In this document: one piece after another, positions 10,438-19,799 of the stretch
How positions within the stretch are numbered: position 1 is the stretch's first letter
Layout: every line of letters starts with the position of its first letter
NCBI GenBank assembly: GCA_017848755.1
Contig: JAFIHI010000023.1
Span: 1-33,434 of the forward strand
DNA length: 33,434 bases
Reading direction: 5' to 3'
Source: Nakamurella sp.
GTDB taxonomy: Bacteria > Actinomycetota > Actinomycetes > Mycobacteriales > Nakamurellaceae
Translations under genes and position numbers: made by a program
Notes under the pieces: model-generated
Databases searched by the model: none
Seen by the model: only the letters and a program-made list of their open reading frames with translations
Told to the model about the DNA's origin: nothing

Positions 10438-10460
10438 ACCGTAGGAGTCGGCACCGACAG
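10438..10460 (-). promoter_or_regulatory. RecA-NDp (PafBC-type) DNA-damage promoter of the Cas4/RecB-like gene
   Basis: On minus: CTGTCGGTG (10460-10452), exactly 8 bases (CCGACTCC), then TACGGT (10443-10438), then 7 bases to ATG at 10430. The upstream element is identical to the one before uvrA, with the same N8 spacing. It is an 8/9 match to TTGTCRGTG, followed by a TANNNT -10. Confidence 0.8.
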
Positions 10461-10484
10461 CGCGGGTCGCGGCGCGCCGCCCAC

Positions 10485-10490
10485 TACCCT
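10485..10490 (+). promoter_or_regulatory. -10 box for the M50 protease gene
   Basis: TACCCT, then 6 bases (CGAAGC), then GTG at 10497, suggesting a leaderless message. It is divergent from, and 25 bases away from, the damage promoter of the nuclease gene. Confidence 0.45.
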
Positions 10491-10496
10491 CGAAGC

Positions 10497-11654
10497 GTGG
10501 CGGTCGGCGAACGTACCAAGCGGGGGCAGCGCCCGGCCGGCGCCGGCGCGGTGCGGCTGGCGCGCATCGCCGGCATCGACATCGTCGTCGCCCCGTCCTG
10601 GTTCCTGTCCGTGGCGCTGATCGTCGCGCTCGCGACTCCCGTGGTACTGCAACTGATCCCACGGATCAGCTCGTTCGGTGCCGCGGTGGTGTCCGTCGTG
10701 TTGGCGGTGCTGTTGGCGCTAAGCGTCCTCGCGCACGAGCTCGGGCACTGCCTGGTGGCACGGGTGTTCGGCATTGAGGTCCGCGAGGTGCGGCTGTACC
10801 TGGTCGGGGGGGTGTCGGAACTCGAAAGGTCCCCGGCGTCGGCCACCGAGGAGGCGCTGATCGCCGCCGCCGGGCCGGCCGTGTCCGCGCTGCTGGCCGT
10901 GGGCTGCTGGCTGCTGATGGGCGTGACCGAGGTGCGGACCATCGGTTGGCTCATCCTGATCGAGTTGGCCGTGGCGAACGCCATCGTGGCCGTATTCAAC
11001 ATCCTGCCGGCCCTGCCGCTCGACGGTGGTCGGGTGACGAGGGCGTTGATCTGGAAGATCTCGCGGCGGCGGCGCGTCGGCACGATCGTCGGCGTCGCCG
11101 GAGGGTTTCTGGTGGCGGCGGCGCTCATCGTGTGGGCCGGGCTGTTCCTGCGGACCGGCACCCGGCCCGGCCTCCTACAGGCCGCGATCGTGCTCGTGAT
11201 GGCCGCGTTCGTCGCCGCGGGGGCGTGGGCGGAACGCCCGTCCGGCGCGGCGCGGGGGTGGCCACCGGGCATGCCGTTGTCCGCCGTGGCACGCCGCGTG
11301 GTCCCGATGGCCATGACCGAGCCGCTGGCGGCGGCGCTCGCGCTCCCGGCCGATATCGTCGTCGTGGTGACGGCCCCCGACGGTCGCGCCGTCGGCGTCG
11401 TGGACCGGAGCCGCGTGGCGGCCCCCGCAGCGCCCGGCCCCGATACAGCGTCATGGGCGGCGGTGACCCCGCTGGAACCTGGGATGATCGTGTCACCCCG
11501 CGAGGACCCGCGCGACGTCATTGAACGCGTCGCCGAATTGCGCCTGCCCTTCATCGTCTTGCTGGGGGAGGACGGGACCGTGCGAGGCGTGGTGACGCGC
11601 GCCGACATCGACCGTGCGAACGAAGCCGGTCTGCGCCGCCGGCGTCGGAATTGA
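10497..11654 (+). CDS. Site-2 protease family M50 metalloprotease (Rip3-like)
   Basis: The 385-residue integral membrane protease has the zinc site HELGH at residues 80-84 and the third ligand D176 in LPLDGGRV. It has about six hydrophobic segments, beginning APSWFLSVALIVALA and ASFGAAVVSVVLAVLLALS-like helices. The last 110 residues carry a CBS-like domain (IVSPREDPRDVIERVAELRLPFIVLL, then GTVRGVVTRADID), as in Rip3-type proteases. Family members cleave membrane proteins such as anti-sigma factors within the bilayer; the substrate here is unknown. GTG at 10497 is chosen over the much longer frame (from 10200), which would overlap the nuclease coding sequence and contains only arginine-rich shadow. 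trmI begins 34 bases downstream, so co-transcription is likely. Confidence 0.85.
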   Translation: MAVGERTKRGQRPAGAGAVRLARIAGIDIVVAPSWFLSVALIVALATPVVLQLIPRISSFGAAVVSVVLAVLLALSVLAHELGHCLVARVFGIEVREVRLYLVGGVSELERSPASATEEALIAAAGPAVSALLAVGCWLLMGVTEVRTIGWLILIELAVANAIVAVFNILPALPLDGGRVTRALIWKISRRRRVGTIVGVAGGFLVAAALIVWAGLFLRTGTRPGLLQAAIVLVMAAFVAAGAWAERPSGAARGWPPGMPLSAVARRVVPMAMTEPLAAALALPADIVVVVTAPDGRAVGVVDRSRVAAPAAPGPDTASWAAVTPLEPGMIVSPREDPRDVIERVAELRLPFIVLLGEDGTVRGVVTRADIDRANEAGLRRRRRN

Positions 11655-11670
11655 GGGGCAGCGCGGTTGA

Positions 11671-12561
<891 letters not shown>

Positions 12562-12625
12562 CCGCATCGGACGGGTAACGGCGCACGGGCCGGTGCGATG
12601 ACCCGGGCTGCGAGCCGCCCCCGAG

Positions 12626-12631
12626 TAGGGT
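12626..12631 (+). promoter_or_regulatory. Possible -10 box upstream of arc
   Basis: TAGGGT lies 51 bases before the arc GTG, giving a start site near 12638 and a leader of about 45 bases that contains GGGGAGGA as ribosome-binding site. No -35 match was found. It is the only promoter candidate in the trmI-arc gap. Confidence 0.35.
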
Positions 12632-12682
12632 GAGGGCAGGTTTGTTCGGGGGCATTCGGGTGAGACTAGGGGAGGATTCCAG

Positions 12683-14344
12683 GTGACCCACAGTGATTCC
12701 ACGGTCGCCGGCGGTGGTCCACACCCACTTCGGCGGCAACTCGACGAGGCACAAGAGCGTATCAACGCGCTCGCGGAACGGAACGAGAAGCTCGTCATCA
12801 CGCTCCGCGAGGCCCGGGCGCAACTGCTCGAACTCCGCGAGGAAGTGGATCGGCTGGCGCAGCCCCCCAGCGGCTACGGGGTGTTCCTGGCGGCCGGGCC
12901 CGAGGGCACGGCGGAGGTGTACACCGGCGGGCGCCGCATGCGGCTCACCGTGTCGCCGACCGTCGAGGTCGGGGAGCTGCGCCGTGGCCAACAGCTCCGG
13001 CTCAACGAGGCGTTGACGGTCGTCGAGGCCACCGCATTCGACCGCACCGGGGAGGTCGCGTCGCTGCGCGAGTTGATCGGCGGCGACCGCGCGCTCGTGG
13101 TCGGGCACGCCGACGAGGAGCGGATCGTGCACCTCGCCGAACCGCTGCTGGATTCGCCGCTCAAGCCCGGCGATTCCCTGCTGGTCGACACGAAGGTCGG
13201 CTACGCCTACGAGCGGATCCCCAAGGCGGAGGTGGAGGACCTCGTGCTGGAGGAGGTTCCGGACGTCTCCTACGCCGATATCGGCGGCCTGACCCGGCAG
13301 ATCGAACAGATCCGCGACGCCGTGGAGCTCCCGTTCTTGCACGCCGAACTGTTCGCGCAGTACAAGCTCCGCCCCCCGAAGGGCGTGCTGCTGTACGGCC
13401 CGCCGGGGTGCGGCAAGACGCTCATCGCGAAGGCGGTGGCGAACTCGCTGGCGAAGCAGGTTGCGGAGGCGCGGGGCGGGGAGAAGGTCACCAGCTACTT
13501 CTTGAATATCAAGGGGCCGGAGCTGCTGAACAAGTACGTCGGCGAAACGGAACGGACGATCCGGCTGATCTTCCAGCGGGCGCGGGAGAAGGCGTCGGAG
13601 GGGACGCCGGTGATCGTGTTCTTCGACGAGATGGACTCGGTCTTCCGGACCCGCGGTTCCGGGGTGTCCTCGGACGTGGAGACGACCATCGTGCCGCAGT
13701 TGCTCAGCGAGATCGACGGCGTGGAGGGGCTCGAGAACGTCAGCGTGATCGGCGCCTCGAACCGTGAGGACATGATCGATCCGGCCATCCTGCGGCCGGG
13801 CCGGCTCGACGTGAAAATCAAGATCGAACGGCCGGACGCAGAGGCGGCGCGGGACATCTTCGCGAAGTACCTCACGGCCGACCTGCCGCTCTCCGCGGAC
13901 GATCTCGCAGAATTCGGCGGCGACCGGGAGGCGACCGTCGCCGCGATGATCCAACACACCGTGGAGCGCATGTACGTCGAGGACGACGACAACCGGTTCC
14001 TGGAGGTCACCTACGCCAACGGCGACAAGGAAGTGTTGTACTTCAAGGACTTCAACTCCGGGGCGATGATCCAGAACATCGTGGATCGCGCGAAGAAGTC
14101 GGCGATCAAGGCGCGCATCGAATCCGGCAGCGAGGGGCTCCAACTGGCGCACCTGCTCTCCGCGATCGCGGACGAGTTCACCGAGAACGAGGACCTGCCG
14201 AACACCACGAACCCCGACGACTGGGCGCGGATCTCCGGCAAGAAGGGCGAGCGCATCGTTTACATCCGGACCCTGGTCTCCGGCAAGCAGTCCGAAGGTT
14301 CCCGCGCCATCGACACCGCCTCCTCCACGGGCCAGTACCTGTAG
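12683..14344 (+). CDS. arc: Proteasome-associated AAA ATPase Arc (Mpa)
   Basis: Arc/Mpa forms a hexameric ring that binds pupylated proteins by its N-terminal coiled coils, unfolds them with ATP and threads them into the 20S core. The 553 residues show the coiled coil (about 15-60, rich in [13 protein letters not shown] heptads), two OB folds (about 65-205), and the AAA domain with Walker A GPPGCGKT (239-246) and Walker B FFDE (313-316). The C-terminus ends GQYL, whose penultimate tyrosine docks into pockets of the 20S alpha ring. GTG at 12683 has GGGGAGGA 6 bases upstream. dop follows after 73 bases. Confidence 0.97.
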   Translation: MTHSDSTVAGGGPHPLRRQLDEAQERINALAERNEKLVITLREARAQLLELREEVDRLAQPPSGYGVFLAAGPEGTAEVYTGGRRMRLTVSPTVEVGELRRGQQLRLNEALTVVEATAFDRTGEVASLRELIGGDRALVVGHADEERIVHLAEPLLDSPLKPGDSLLVDTKVGYAYERIPKAEVEDLVLEEVPDVSYADIGGLTRQIEQIRDAVELPFLHAELFAQYKLRPPKGVLLYGPPGCGKTLIAKAVANSLAKQVAEARGGEKVTSYFLNIKGPELLNKYVGETERTIRLIFQRAREKASEGTPVIVFFDEMDSVFRTRGSGVSSDVETTIVPQLLSEIDGVEGLENVSVIGASNREDMIDPAILRPGRLDVKIKIERPDAEAARDIFAKYLTADLPLSADDLAEFGGDREATVAAMIQHTVERMYVEDDDNRFLEVTYANGDKEVLYFKDFNSGAMIQNIVDRAKKSAIKARIESGSEGLQLAHLLSAIADEFTENEDLPNTTNPDDWARISGKKGERIVYIRTLVSGKQSEGSRAIDTASSTGQYL

Positions 14345-14404
14345 CGCACAACGGTTATCGATCCCGCGCGCCCCCGACCGCACGGTGGGGGGCACCGAGA
14401 CCGC

Positions 14405-14410
14405 TAGATT
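14405..14410 (+). promoter_or_regulatory. -10 box for a leaderless dop transcript
   Basis: TAGATT, 7 bases (CGTCGGT), then GTG at 14418. The spacing supports 14418 as the real start of dop and suggests it can be transcribed apart from arc. Confidence 0.5.
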
Positions 14411-14417
14411 CGTCGGT

Positions 14418-16016
14418 GTGGAGATCGACGGCGCAGCACCTATCGACGGCGCGGTACCCGACAAGGACTACCGGAGCGACCAAGGTCCGGACACGCTCGG
14501 GCTGACGGCACGGCGCATCGTCGGCACCGAGGTCGAATACGGCATCTCCGTGCCCGGCGACCCGTCGGCGAACCCGGTCGTCACCTCCACGCAGGTCGTG
14601 TTGGCATATGCCGCGTCGGTCGCGGCGCCGCGCGCCCGGCGGGCCCGGTGGGATTACGAGGTCGAATCGCCGCTACGCGACGCCCGCGGCTACGACCTGT
14701 CCAGCCTGTTCGGCCCCGCCGTGGAGCCCGATATCGACGACATCGGTTCGGCCAACGTCATTCTGTCCAACGGCGCCCGGCTGTACGTCGACCACGCGCA
14801 TCCCGAGTTCTCCGCTCCGGAAGCCACCAATCCGACCGACGCCGTGATCTACGACAAGGCCGGTGAGCGCGTGATGGAGGAGGCCGCCCGCCTCGCCGGA
14901 TCCGTCCCGGGCGCGAAACAGCTGCACCTGTACAAGAACAACGTCGACGGGAAGGGCGCCTCGTACGGGACGCACGAGAACTATCTATGTCTGCGCGAGA
15001 CGCCGTTCGGTGTGCTGGTGGCCGGTCTTACGCCGTTCTTCGTGTCGCGGCAGGTGATCACCGGAGCCGGCCGGGTCGGCATCGGTCCGACCGGACAGAC
15101 TCCCGGATTCCAGCTCGGCCAACGGTCGGATTACATCGAGGTCGAGGTCGGCCTGGAGACCACGCTCAAGCGCGGCATCATCAACACCCGCGACGAACCG
15201 CACTCCGACCCCGGGAAATACCGCCGGCTCCACGTCATCATCGGGGACGCGAACTTGGCGGAACTGGCCACCTATCTGAAGGTCGGCACGACGGCGCTGG
15301 TGCTGTCCATGATCGAACAGGGCTGGCCGCTGCCGCCGGTGGCGCTGGCGCAGCCCGTGGCGGCCGTGCACGCGATCTCGCATGACCCGTCACTGGCGGC
15401 GACGGTCCCGCTCGCCGACGGGCGCACCGCGCGCGGTCTGGACATCCAGCGCGCCTACGCCGAGGCGGCCGCCGGTTTCGTCGCGGACCGGTACGGGGAT
15501 GACGTTGATCGTGAGACATCGCTCGTCCTGGAGAGATGGATCGCTGTACTCGACGCGCTGGAACGCGATCCGATGGAGCTGGCCGATCAGCTCGACTGGC
15601 CCGCGAAACTCCGTCTGCTGGAAGGCTTCCGGACCCGGGACGGGCTCGGCTGGGCAGCGCCGCGGCTGGCGATGGTCGACCTGCAATACTCCGACGTCCG
15701 ACTCGACAAGGGCCTGTACAACCGGCTGGTGTCCCGTGGGTCAATGCGGCGTCTGGTCACCGAGGACGCCGTCCGGTGCGCGATGGTCGAACCCCCGGAG
15801 GACACGCGCGCCTATTTCCGTGGCCGGTGCGTGAAGGAGTACAGCGACCGGTTGGCGGCTGCGTCGTGGGACTCCGTCATATTCGATGTCGGCCGCGAGT
15901 CGCTGGTCCGCATCCCTACGCTGGAACCGACACGCGGAACCAAGCGCAATGTCGGTGCGTTGATGGACGCGGTGCACGACGCCGCGGAACTCGTCGACGC
16001 GCTCACCCGGCCGTAG
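14418..16016 (+). CDS. dop: Pup deamidase/depupylase Dop
   Basis: Dop converts the C-terminal Gln of Pup to Glu so that PafA can ligate it, and also removes Pup from substrates. The 532-residue protein has the carboxylate-amine-ligase fold: [13 protein letters not shown] (about 36-48) carries the metal-binding glutamate, [18 protein letters not shown] the catalytic aspartate, and [29 protein letters not shown] and [13 protein letters not shown] are further conserved blocks. GTG at 14418 is supported by the upstream -10; GTG at 14385 is an alternative. Either way there are about 32 hydrophilic, acidic residues before GTEVEYG, where M. tuberculosis Dop has five. No ATG, GTG or TTG start lies closer to the motif in this frame. 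Confidence 0.96.
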   Translation: MEIDGAAPIDGAVPDKDYRSDQGPDTLGLTARRIVGTEVEYGISVPGDPSANPVVTSTQVVLAYAASVAAPRARRARWDYEVESPLRDARGYDLSSLFGPAVEPDIDDIGSANVILSNGARLYVDHAHPEFSAPEATNPTDAVIYDKAGERVMEEAARLAGSVPGAKQLHLYKNNVDGKGASYGTHENYLCLRETPFGVLVAGLTPFFVSRQVITGAGRVGIGPTGQTPGFQLGQRSDYIEVEVGLETTLKRGIINTRDEPHSDPGKYRRLHVIIGDANLAELATYLKVGTTALVLSMIEQGWPLPPVALAQPVAAVHAISHDPSLAATVPLADGRTARGLDIQRAYAEAAAGFVADRYGDDVDRETSLVLERWIAVLDALERDPMELADQLDWPAKLRLLEGFRTRDGLGWAAPRLAMVDLQYSDVRLDKGLYNRLVSRGSMRRLVTEDAVRCAMVEPPEDTRAYFRGRCVKEYSDRLAAASWDSVIFDVGRESLVRIPTLEPTRGTKRNVGALMDAVHDAAELVDALTRP

Positions 16017-16025
16017 CCGCCTGGG

Positions 16026-16031
16026 TAGAGT
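16026..16031 (+). promoter_or_regulatory. Possible -10 box for pup-prcBA
   Basis: TAGAGT lies just after the dop stop. Transcription from about 16039 would give pup a leader of around 107 bases. No clear -35 was seen; the placement in the 129-base dop-pup gap is the main support. Confidence 0.35.
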
Positions 16032-16086
16032 CGACGGTGTCACGGCGGGTGCCACGACAGGCGCCAGGGTGCTGGGTGACCGGATA

Positions 16087-16113
16087 CCGCGCCGACTGAC
16101 GCGGTCAGCGCGG
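16087..16113 (+). other. Hairpin in the pup leader
   Basis: CTGAC-GCG-GTCAG (16096-16108) is a perfect stem extended by CCGCG (16087-16091) pairing with CGCGG (16109-16113) across a four-base bulge. It ends about 18 bases before the AGAGGAAG ribosome-binding site of pup, near enough to influence translation. Confidence 0.4.
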
Positions 16114-16145
16114 CGAAGTGTCCGCGTGCAGCGAGAGGAAGTCGA

Positions 16146-16337
16146 ATGTCACAGGAGCGGGTCACGCGCCACGGCGGCGGCGATGACGACGACGCGGCGG
16201 CGGCCGAGCCGGCCGGTCAGGAGCGCAGGGAGAAGCTCGCCTCCGAGACCGACGATCTGCTCGATGAGATCGATGACGTCCTCGAATCCAACGCTGAGGA
16301 CTTCGTCCGGGCGTACGTCCAGAAGGGCGGCCAGTGA
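16146..16337 (+). CDS. pup: Prokaryotic ubiquitin-like protein Pup
   Basis: Pup is the small disordered tag attached through its C-terminus to lysines of proteins destined for the proteasome. The 63 residues are acidic and Asp-rich early ([12 protein letters not shown]) and have the helical Arc-binding stretch (about 27-55, [19 protein letters not shown]). The protein ends VQKGGQ. The terminal Gln means Dop must deamidate it before ligation. AGAGGAAG precedes the ATG by 5 bases. The TGA stop overlaps the GTG of prcB (GTGA), so translation of the two is coupled. Confidence 0.98.
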   Translation: MSQERVTRHGGGDDDDAAAAEPAGQERREKLASETDDLLDEIDDVLESNAEDFVRAYVQKGGQ

Positions 16338-17179
16338 CCTTGGCCACTGACCAGCATTGGCCCGCGGCCGCGGTCCCGTCCGCGTACCTCACGCCGGGGA
16401 TTGGATCGTTCGTCGAGTTCCTCGCCAAGGCCGAACCGGCGCTGCTCGCCAGATCGACCGTGCCGGGGCGGGTGCCCGAGCTCCCGCACGGAACCACGAT
16501 CGTCGCGCTCACGTTCGCCGACGGCGTGGTGATGGCAGGCGATCGGCGCGCCACGATGGGCAACATGGTCGCGCAACGCGACATCGAGAAGGTCTTCGTC
16601 GCAGACTCCCATTCCATGGTGGGGATCGCTGGGACGGCCGGTGTGGCCCTGGAACTCGTCCGCCTCTTCCAACTGGAGCTGGAGCACTACGAGAAGATCG
16701 AGGGCACCCGGCTGTCGTTGGCGGGCAAGGCGAACCGGATGGCGTCGATGATTCGCGGTAACCTCGCGGCCGCCATGCAGGGGCTGGCCGTGCTGCCGAT
16801 GTTCGCCGGCTACGACCTCGATCGTCGCGCGACGAAGGCGGGCGACGCCGGCCGGATCTTCTCCTACGACATCGCCGGCGGGCTGTACGAGGAGCACGCC
16901 TACCACGCCGTCGGGTCGGGGGCTGTCTTCGCGAAGTCCGCGCTGAAGAAGCGTCACGACCCGGCCGCCGCCGTCGGCGGAGCCGTTCGTGCGGCGATCG
17001 AGGCGCTGTACGACGCCGCGGACGAGGACACCGCCACCGGTGGGCCCGACCTGTCCCGCAACATCTACCCGGTGGTGGTCGTCGCGACCGCGGACGGTGC
17101 GCTGCGCCAGCCGGACGACGAGATCGGTGCCGTCGCACAGGAGGTTGTCGCCGATCGACGGGTGCGCCCCGGTGGGTGA
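16334..17179 (+). CDS. prcB: 20S proteasome beta subunit PrcB
   Basis: PrcB forms the two inner heptameric rings and holds the proteolytic sites. The 281-residue precursor has a 53-residue propeptide ending in HG and the mature nucleophile T54 ([23 protein letters not shown]), with the conserved Lys and Asp expected around it in the core (Asp in AGDRRAT, Lys in DIEKVFV). Autocleavage exposes the threonine during assembly. The GTG start at 16334 overlaps the pup stop. A 92-base gap with an inverted repeat separates it from prcA, whereas prcB and prcA are usually adjacent or overlapping. Confidence 0.97.
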   Translation: MTLATDQHWPAAAVPSAYLTPGIGSFVEFLAKAEPALLARSTVPGRVPELPHGTTIVALTFADGVVMAGDRRATMGNMVAQRDIEKVFVADSHSMVGIAGTAGVALELVRLFQLELEHYEKIEGTRLSLAGKANRMASMIRGNLAAAMQGLAVLPMFAGYDLDRRATKAGDAGRIFSYDIAGGLYEEHAYHAVGSGAVFAKSALKKRHDPAAAVGGAVRAAIEALYDAADEDTATGGPDLSRNIYPVVVVATADGALRQPDDEIGAVAQEVVADRRVRPGG

Positions 17180-17185
17180 CGCATC

Positions 17186-17219
17186 GAATATGACGCTGTT
17201 CACGGCGTTTCTGATATTC
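17186..17219 (+). other. AT-rich inverted repeat between prcB and prcA
   Basis: GAATAT (17186-17191) and ATATTC (17214-17219) are perfect inverted arms around 22 bases that contain a shorter ACGC/GCGT pairing. AT-rich arms stand out in this high-G+C region. It could be a hairpin protecting the prcA message or a dimeric protein site. No T-run follows, so it is not a standard terminator. Confidence 0.4.
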
Positions 17220-17271
17220 ACGAGATCCACGGACGACCCGCACGCGAGGAGCGATCGACGGTGACAGCGCT

Positions 17272-18093
17272 ATGACCATGCCGATCTACGCGTCGCCCGA
17301 GCAGTTCATGCGGGACCGCTCGGACTACGCGCGCAAGGGCATCGCCCGCGGTCGCAGCGTGGTGGTGACGACGTATGCCGGCGGCGTGCTCTTCGTCGCC
17401 GAGAACAACTGGCGGACTCTGCACAAGGTCAGCGAGATCTACGATCGCATCGGTTTCGCCGCCGTCGGCCGCTACAACGAGTTCGAGAACCTGCGGACGG
17501 CCGGAATCCGGCTGGCGGACGTGCGGGGCTATTCCTACGACCGACGCGACGTTACCGGCCGGTGGCTCGCCAACGCGTTTGCGCAGACGCTGGGATCGAT
17601 CTTCTCCGAGCACCAGAAACCCTTCGAGGTGGAGCTCTGTGTGGCCGAGGTCGGCACCCATCCGGGCAACGGCCACCCGACGGAGGCGGCCCCCGGGACA
17701 CGCACCATGGCAACCGATCAGCTGTACCGCATCTCCTATGACGGCTCGATCGTCGACGAGACCCGGTTCGTCGTCATGGGCGGTTCCACGGAGCCGGTTG
17801 CGGCGGCGCTTGAGGAATCGTTCCGCTCGGGATGGCCGCTCCAGGCCGCGCTGGCGGCGGCGGTCAAGGCGCTGGGCGCCGCGGGGGAGGGTGCGCCGCG
17901 AGATCTGCGGGCAGACCAACTCGAGGTCGCGGTGCTGGACCGTGCGGCGATCGGGCGCACGTTCCGGCGCCTGGACGACACCGAGGTCGCGGCGGCGCTC
18001 GCGGGCGGTGCCGTGCCGGCCGGGAACGCAGGATCCGCTGAGCATGCAGAGCTGGCCGAGAACGCCGAGTCGGACGGACCGGGCGACGCATAG
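17272..18093 (+). CDS. prcA: 20S proteasome alpha subunit PrcA
   Basis: PrcA makes the outer heptameric rings that gate the proteasome and dock Arc through its C-terminal GQYL-type tail. The 273-residue protein has the alpha-type N-terminus ([23 protein letters not shown] split by the gate octapeptide region), the conserved [20 protein letters not shown] helix block and [19 protein letters not shown]. There is no catalytic N-terminal threonine. The C-terminal 35 residues are acidic and Ala/Glu-rich, a variable tail in this family. A GAGGAG motif lies about 20 bases upstream of the ATG, rather far; an in-frame ATG at 17278 is slightly farther still. Confidence 0.96.
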   Translation: MTMPIYASPEQFMRDRSDYARKGIARGRSVVVTTYAGGVLFVAENNWRTLHKVSEIYDRIGFAAVGRYNEFENLRTAGIRLADVRGYSYDRRDVTGRWLANAFAQTLGSIFSEHQKPFEVELCVAEVGTHPGNGHPTEAAPGTRTMATDQLYRISYDGSIVDETRFVVMGGSTEPVAAALEESFRSGWPLQAALAAAVKALGAAGEGAPRDLRADQLEVAVLDRAAIGRTFRRLDDTEVAAALAGGAVPAGNAGSAEHAELAENAESDGPGDA

Positions 18094-18118
18094 CTCCGGC
18101 AGGCCGGGTGCGGCTCGC

Positions 18119-18124
18119 TAGGCT
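18119..18124 (+). promoter_or_regulatory. -10 box for a leaderless pafA transcript
   Basis: TAGGCT, 7 bases (GAAGGAT), then ATG at 18132. The AAGGA between them is too close (2 bases) to act as a normal ribosome-binding site, so leaderless initiation is more likely. Confidence 0.5.
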
Positions 18125-18131
18125 GAAGGAT

Positions 18132-19493
18132 ATGCGGCGGCGGATCTTCGGGATCGAAACAGAATTCGGTATTACCTGTACATTCCACGGCCAGCGGCGC
18201 CTCGGGCCCGACGAAGTCGCCCGCTATCTGTTCCGCCGCGTCGTCTCCTGGGGACGATCATCGAATGTGTTCCTGCGCAACGGTTCCCGTCTCTATCTGG
18301 ATGTCGGGTCGCATCCGGAATACGCCACCGCCGAATGTGACGACCTCCTTGAACTCGTCGCGCACGACAAGGCGGGCGAGCGGATCCTGCACGATCTGGT
18401 GGTCGATGCCGAGGCCCGGCTGGCCGACGAGGGGATCGGCGGGGACATCTATCTGTTCAAGAACAACACGGACTCCGCCGGAAACTCCTACGGATGCCAC
18501 GAGAACTACCTGGTGCACCGGACCGGTGAGTTCTCGACCCTCGCCGAGGGGCTGATCCCGTTCCTGGTGAGTCGGCAGTTGATCGCGGGGGCGGGGAAGA
18601 TCGTCTCCACCGCGCACGGTTCCGCGGCGTATCACCTCTCGCAGCGCGCCGACCACATCTGGGAGGGTGTCTCCAGCGCCACCACCAGATCCCGGCCGAT
18701 CATCAATACGCGCGATGAGCCGCATGCCGACGCGGAGAAGTACCGCAGGCTGCACGTAATTGTGGGCGACTCCAATATGAGCGAGGCCACGACGTTGCTC
18801 AAGGTCGGGTCGGCCGCGCTGGTGCTGGAAATGATCGAGGCGGGCGCGCCCGTGCGGGACTTCACCTTCGAGAACCCCATTCGCGCCATCCGGGAGATCT
18901 CCCAGGACCTCACCGGCCGCAAGACGGTCCGGCTCGCCGGGGGCGGGCATATCTCGGCGCTGGACGCGCAGCAGGACTATTACCAACGTGTTCGGGATTT
19001 CGTCGCCAGGCGCGGCGGCGACCCGGTCACCGCCCACGTCCTCGATCTATGGGAGCGGGTCTTGGTCGCCGTCGAGACCGGCGACATGTCCGGCGTCGAC
19101 ACCGAGATCGATTGGATCATCAAGAAGAAGCTGATCGACTCCTATGCCGTCAAGCACGGTCTGGCGCTCGATCACCCGCGCATCGCGCAACTCGACCTGA
19201 CCTATCACGACGTGCGGCCCGGACGCGGGCTGTATTCGCTCCTCGCCGCACGCGGCCAGATCGCGCGGGTCGTCACGGATGCGGATATCGAGGAGGCGGT
19301 CACTACGCCGCCGCAGAGCACGCGCGCCCGGTTGCGTGGAGCGTTCGTGGCCGCCGCACAGGACGCGGGCCGGGACTACACCGTCGACTGGGTCCACCTC
19401 AAGCTGAACGATCAGGCGCAACGCACGGTGTTGCTCAAGGATCCGTTCGAGGCCATCGACGAGCGCGTCGACCGGCTGATTTCCGCGATGTGA
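18132..19493 (+). CDS. pafA: Pup-protein ligase PafA
   Basis: PafA phosphorylates the C-terminal Glu of deamidated Pup with ATP and transfers Pup to a lysine of the target. The 453-residue protein matches the length of M. tuberculosis PafA (452). Conserved blocks are [20 protein letters not shown] (1-20, metal-binding Glu), [19 protein letters not shown] (catalytic Asp), [38 protein letters not shown] across the nucleotide site, and a C-terminal domain with [16 protein letters not shown]. It is a paralogue of Dop. ATG at 18132 fits the family start; an earlier ATG at 18108 would add eight residues. The last codons and stop lie inside the first copy of a repeat that fills the following gap. 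Confidence 0.97.
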   Translation: MRRRIFGIETEFGITCTFHGQRRLGPDEVARYLFRRVVSWGRSSNVFLRNGSRLYLDVGSHPEYATAECDDLLELVAHDKAGERILHDLVVDAEARLADEGIGGDIYLFKNNTDSAGNSYGCHENYLVHRTGEFSTLAEGLIPFLVSRQLIAGAGKIVSTAHGSAAYHLSQRADHIWEGVSSATTRSRPIINTRDEPHADAEKYRRLHVIVGDSNMSEATTLLKVGSAALVLEMIEAGAPVRDFTFENPIRAIREISQDLTGRKTVRLAGGGHISALDAQQDYYQRVRDFVARRGGDPVTAHVLDLWERVLVAVETGDMSGVDTEIDWIIKKKLIDSYAVKHGLALDHPRIAQLDLTYHDVRPGRGLYSLLAARGQIARVVTDADIEEAVTTPPQSTRARLRGAFVAAAQDAGRDYTVDWVHLKLNDQAQRTVLLKDPFEAIDERVDRLISAM

Positions 19494-19752
19494 CGGCGTA
19501 GCGAATCAGGGCCGTCGCAGCGAAGCTGCAGGCCCGATAAGCGGAGCGCCGAACGAGCAATTCGGCACTGCGATGTGACGGCGTAGCGGGCGGTGCCCGT
19601 CGCGACGTTTCCGTGAGCGACGCCGGAGGGAGGCTGGCCCGTCGCGACGGAGTCGCAGGGCCGCCGAGCGGAGCGTGGAGCGAACAATTCAACACTGCAG
19701 GCCCGATGAGTGGAGCTGGAACGAGCAACTCAGCGCCGCGATGTGACGTGAG
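19485..19752 (+). repeat. Degenerate tandem repeat array between pafA and pafB
   Basis: GCGATGTGACGGCGTAGCG occurs at 19485-19503 (overlapping the pafA stop) and 19570-19588, and its first 11 bases recur at 19738-19748. Between these lie related units of about 60 bases. Each full unit holds a nested hairpin whose sequence differs but whose pairing is kept. In unit A it is GGGCC..GCAGC-GAA-GCTGC..GGCCC (19509-19534), and in unit B GGCCC..GCGAC-GGA-GTCGC..GGGCC (19636-19662). Both continue with a GCGGAGCG...GAACGA/GCGAAC tail. A partial third copy is 19696-19737. The gap 19494-19799 holds no gene. Confidence 0.75.
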
Positions 19753-19787
19753 GTGAGTGGTAACGCCACGCGGAGCATGCGATATGG

Positions 19788-19793
19788 CACGCT
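19788..19793 (+). promoter_or_regulatory. -10 box for pafB
   Basis: CACGCT, 6 bases (GGGCGC), then GTG at 19800. The same CACGCTGGGYGCGTG context precedes helY, which supports it as a functional leaderless start. It is a weaker -10 than TANNNT. Confidence 0.4.
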
Positions 19794-19799
19794 GGGCGC

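Noticed and set aside
10200..10496. N-terminal extension of the M50 protease frame by 99 residues
   Set aside because: The extension overlaps the nuclease coding strand and is Arg/His-rich without homology or a ribosome-binding site; GTG 10497 has a -10 box at the right distance.
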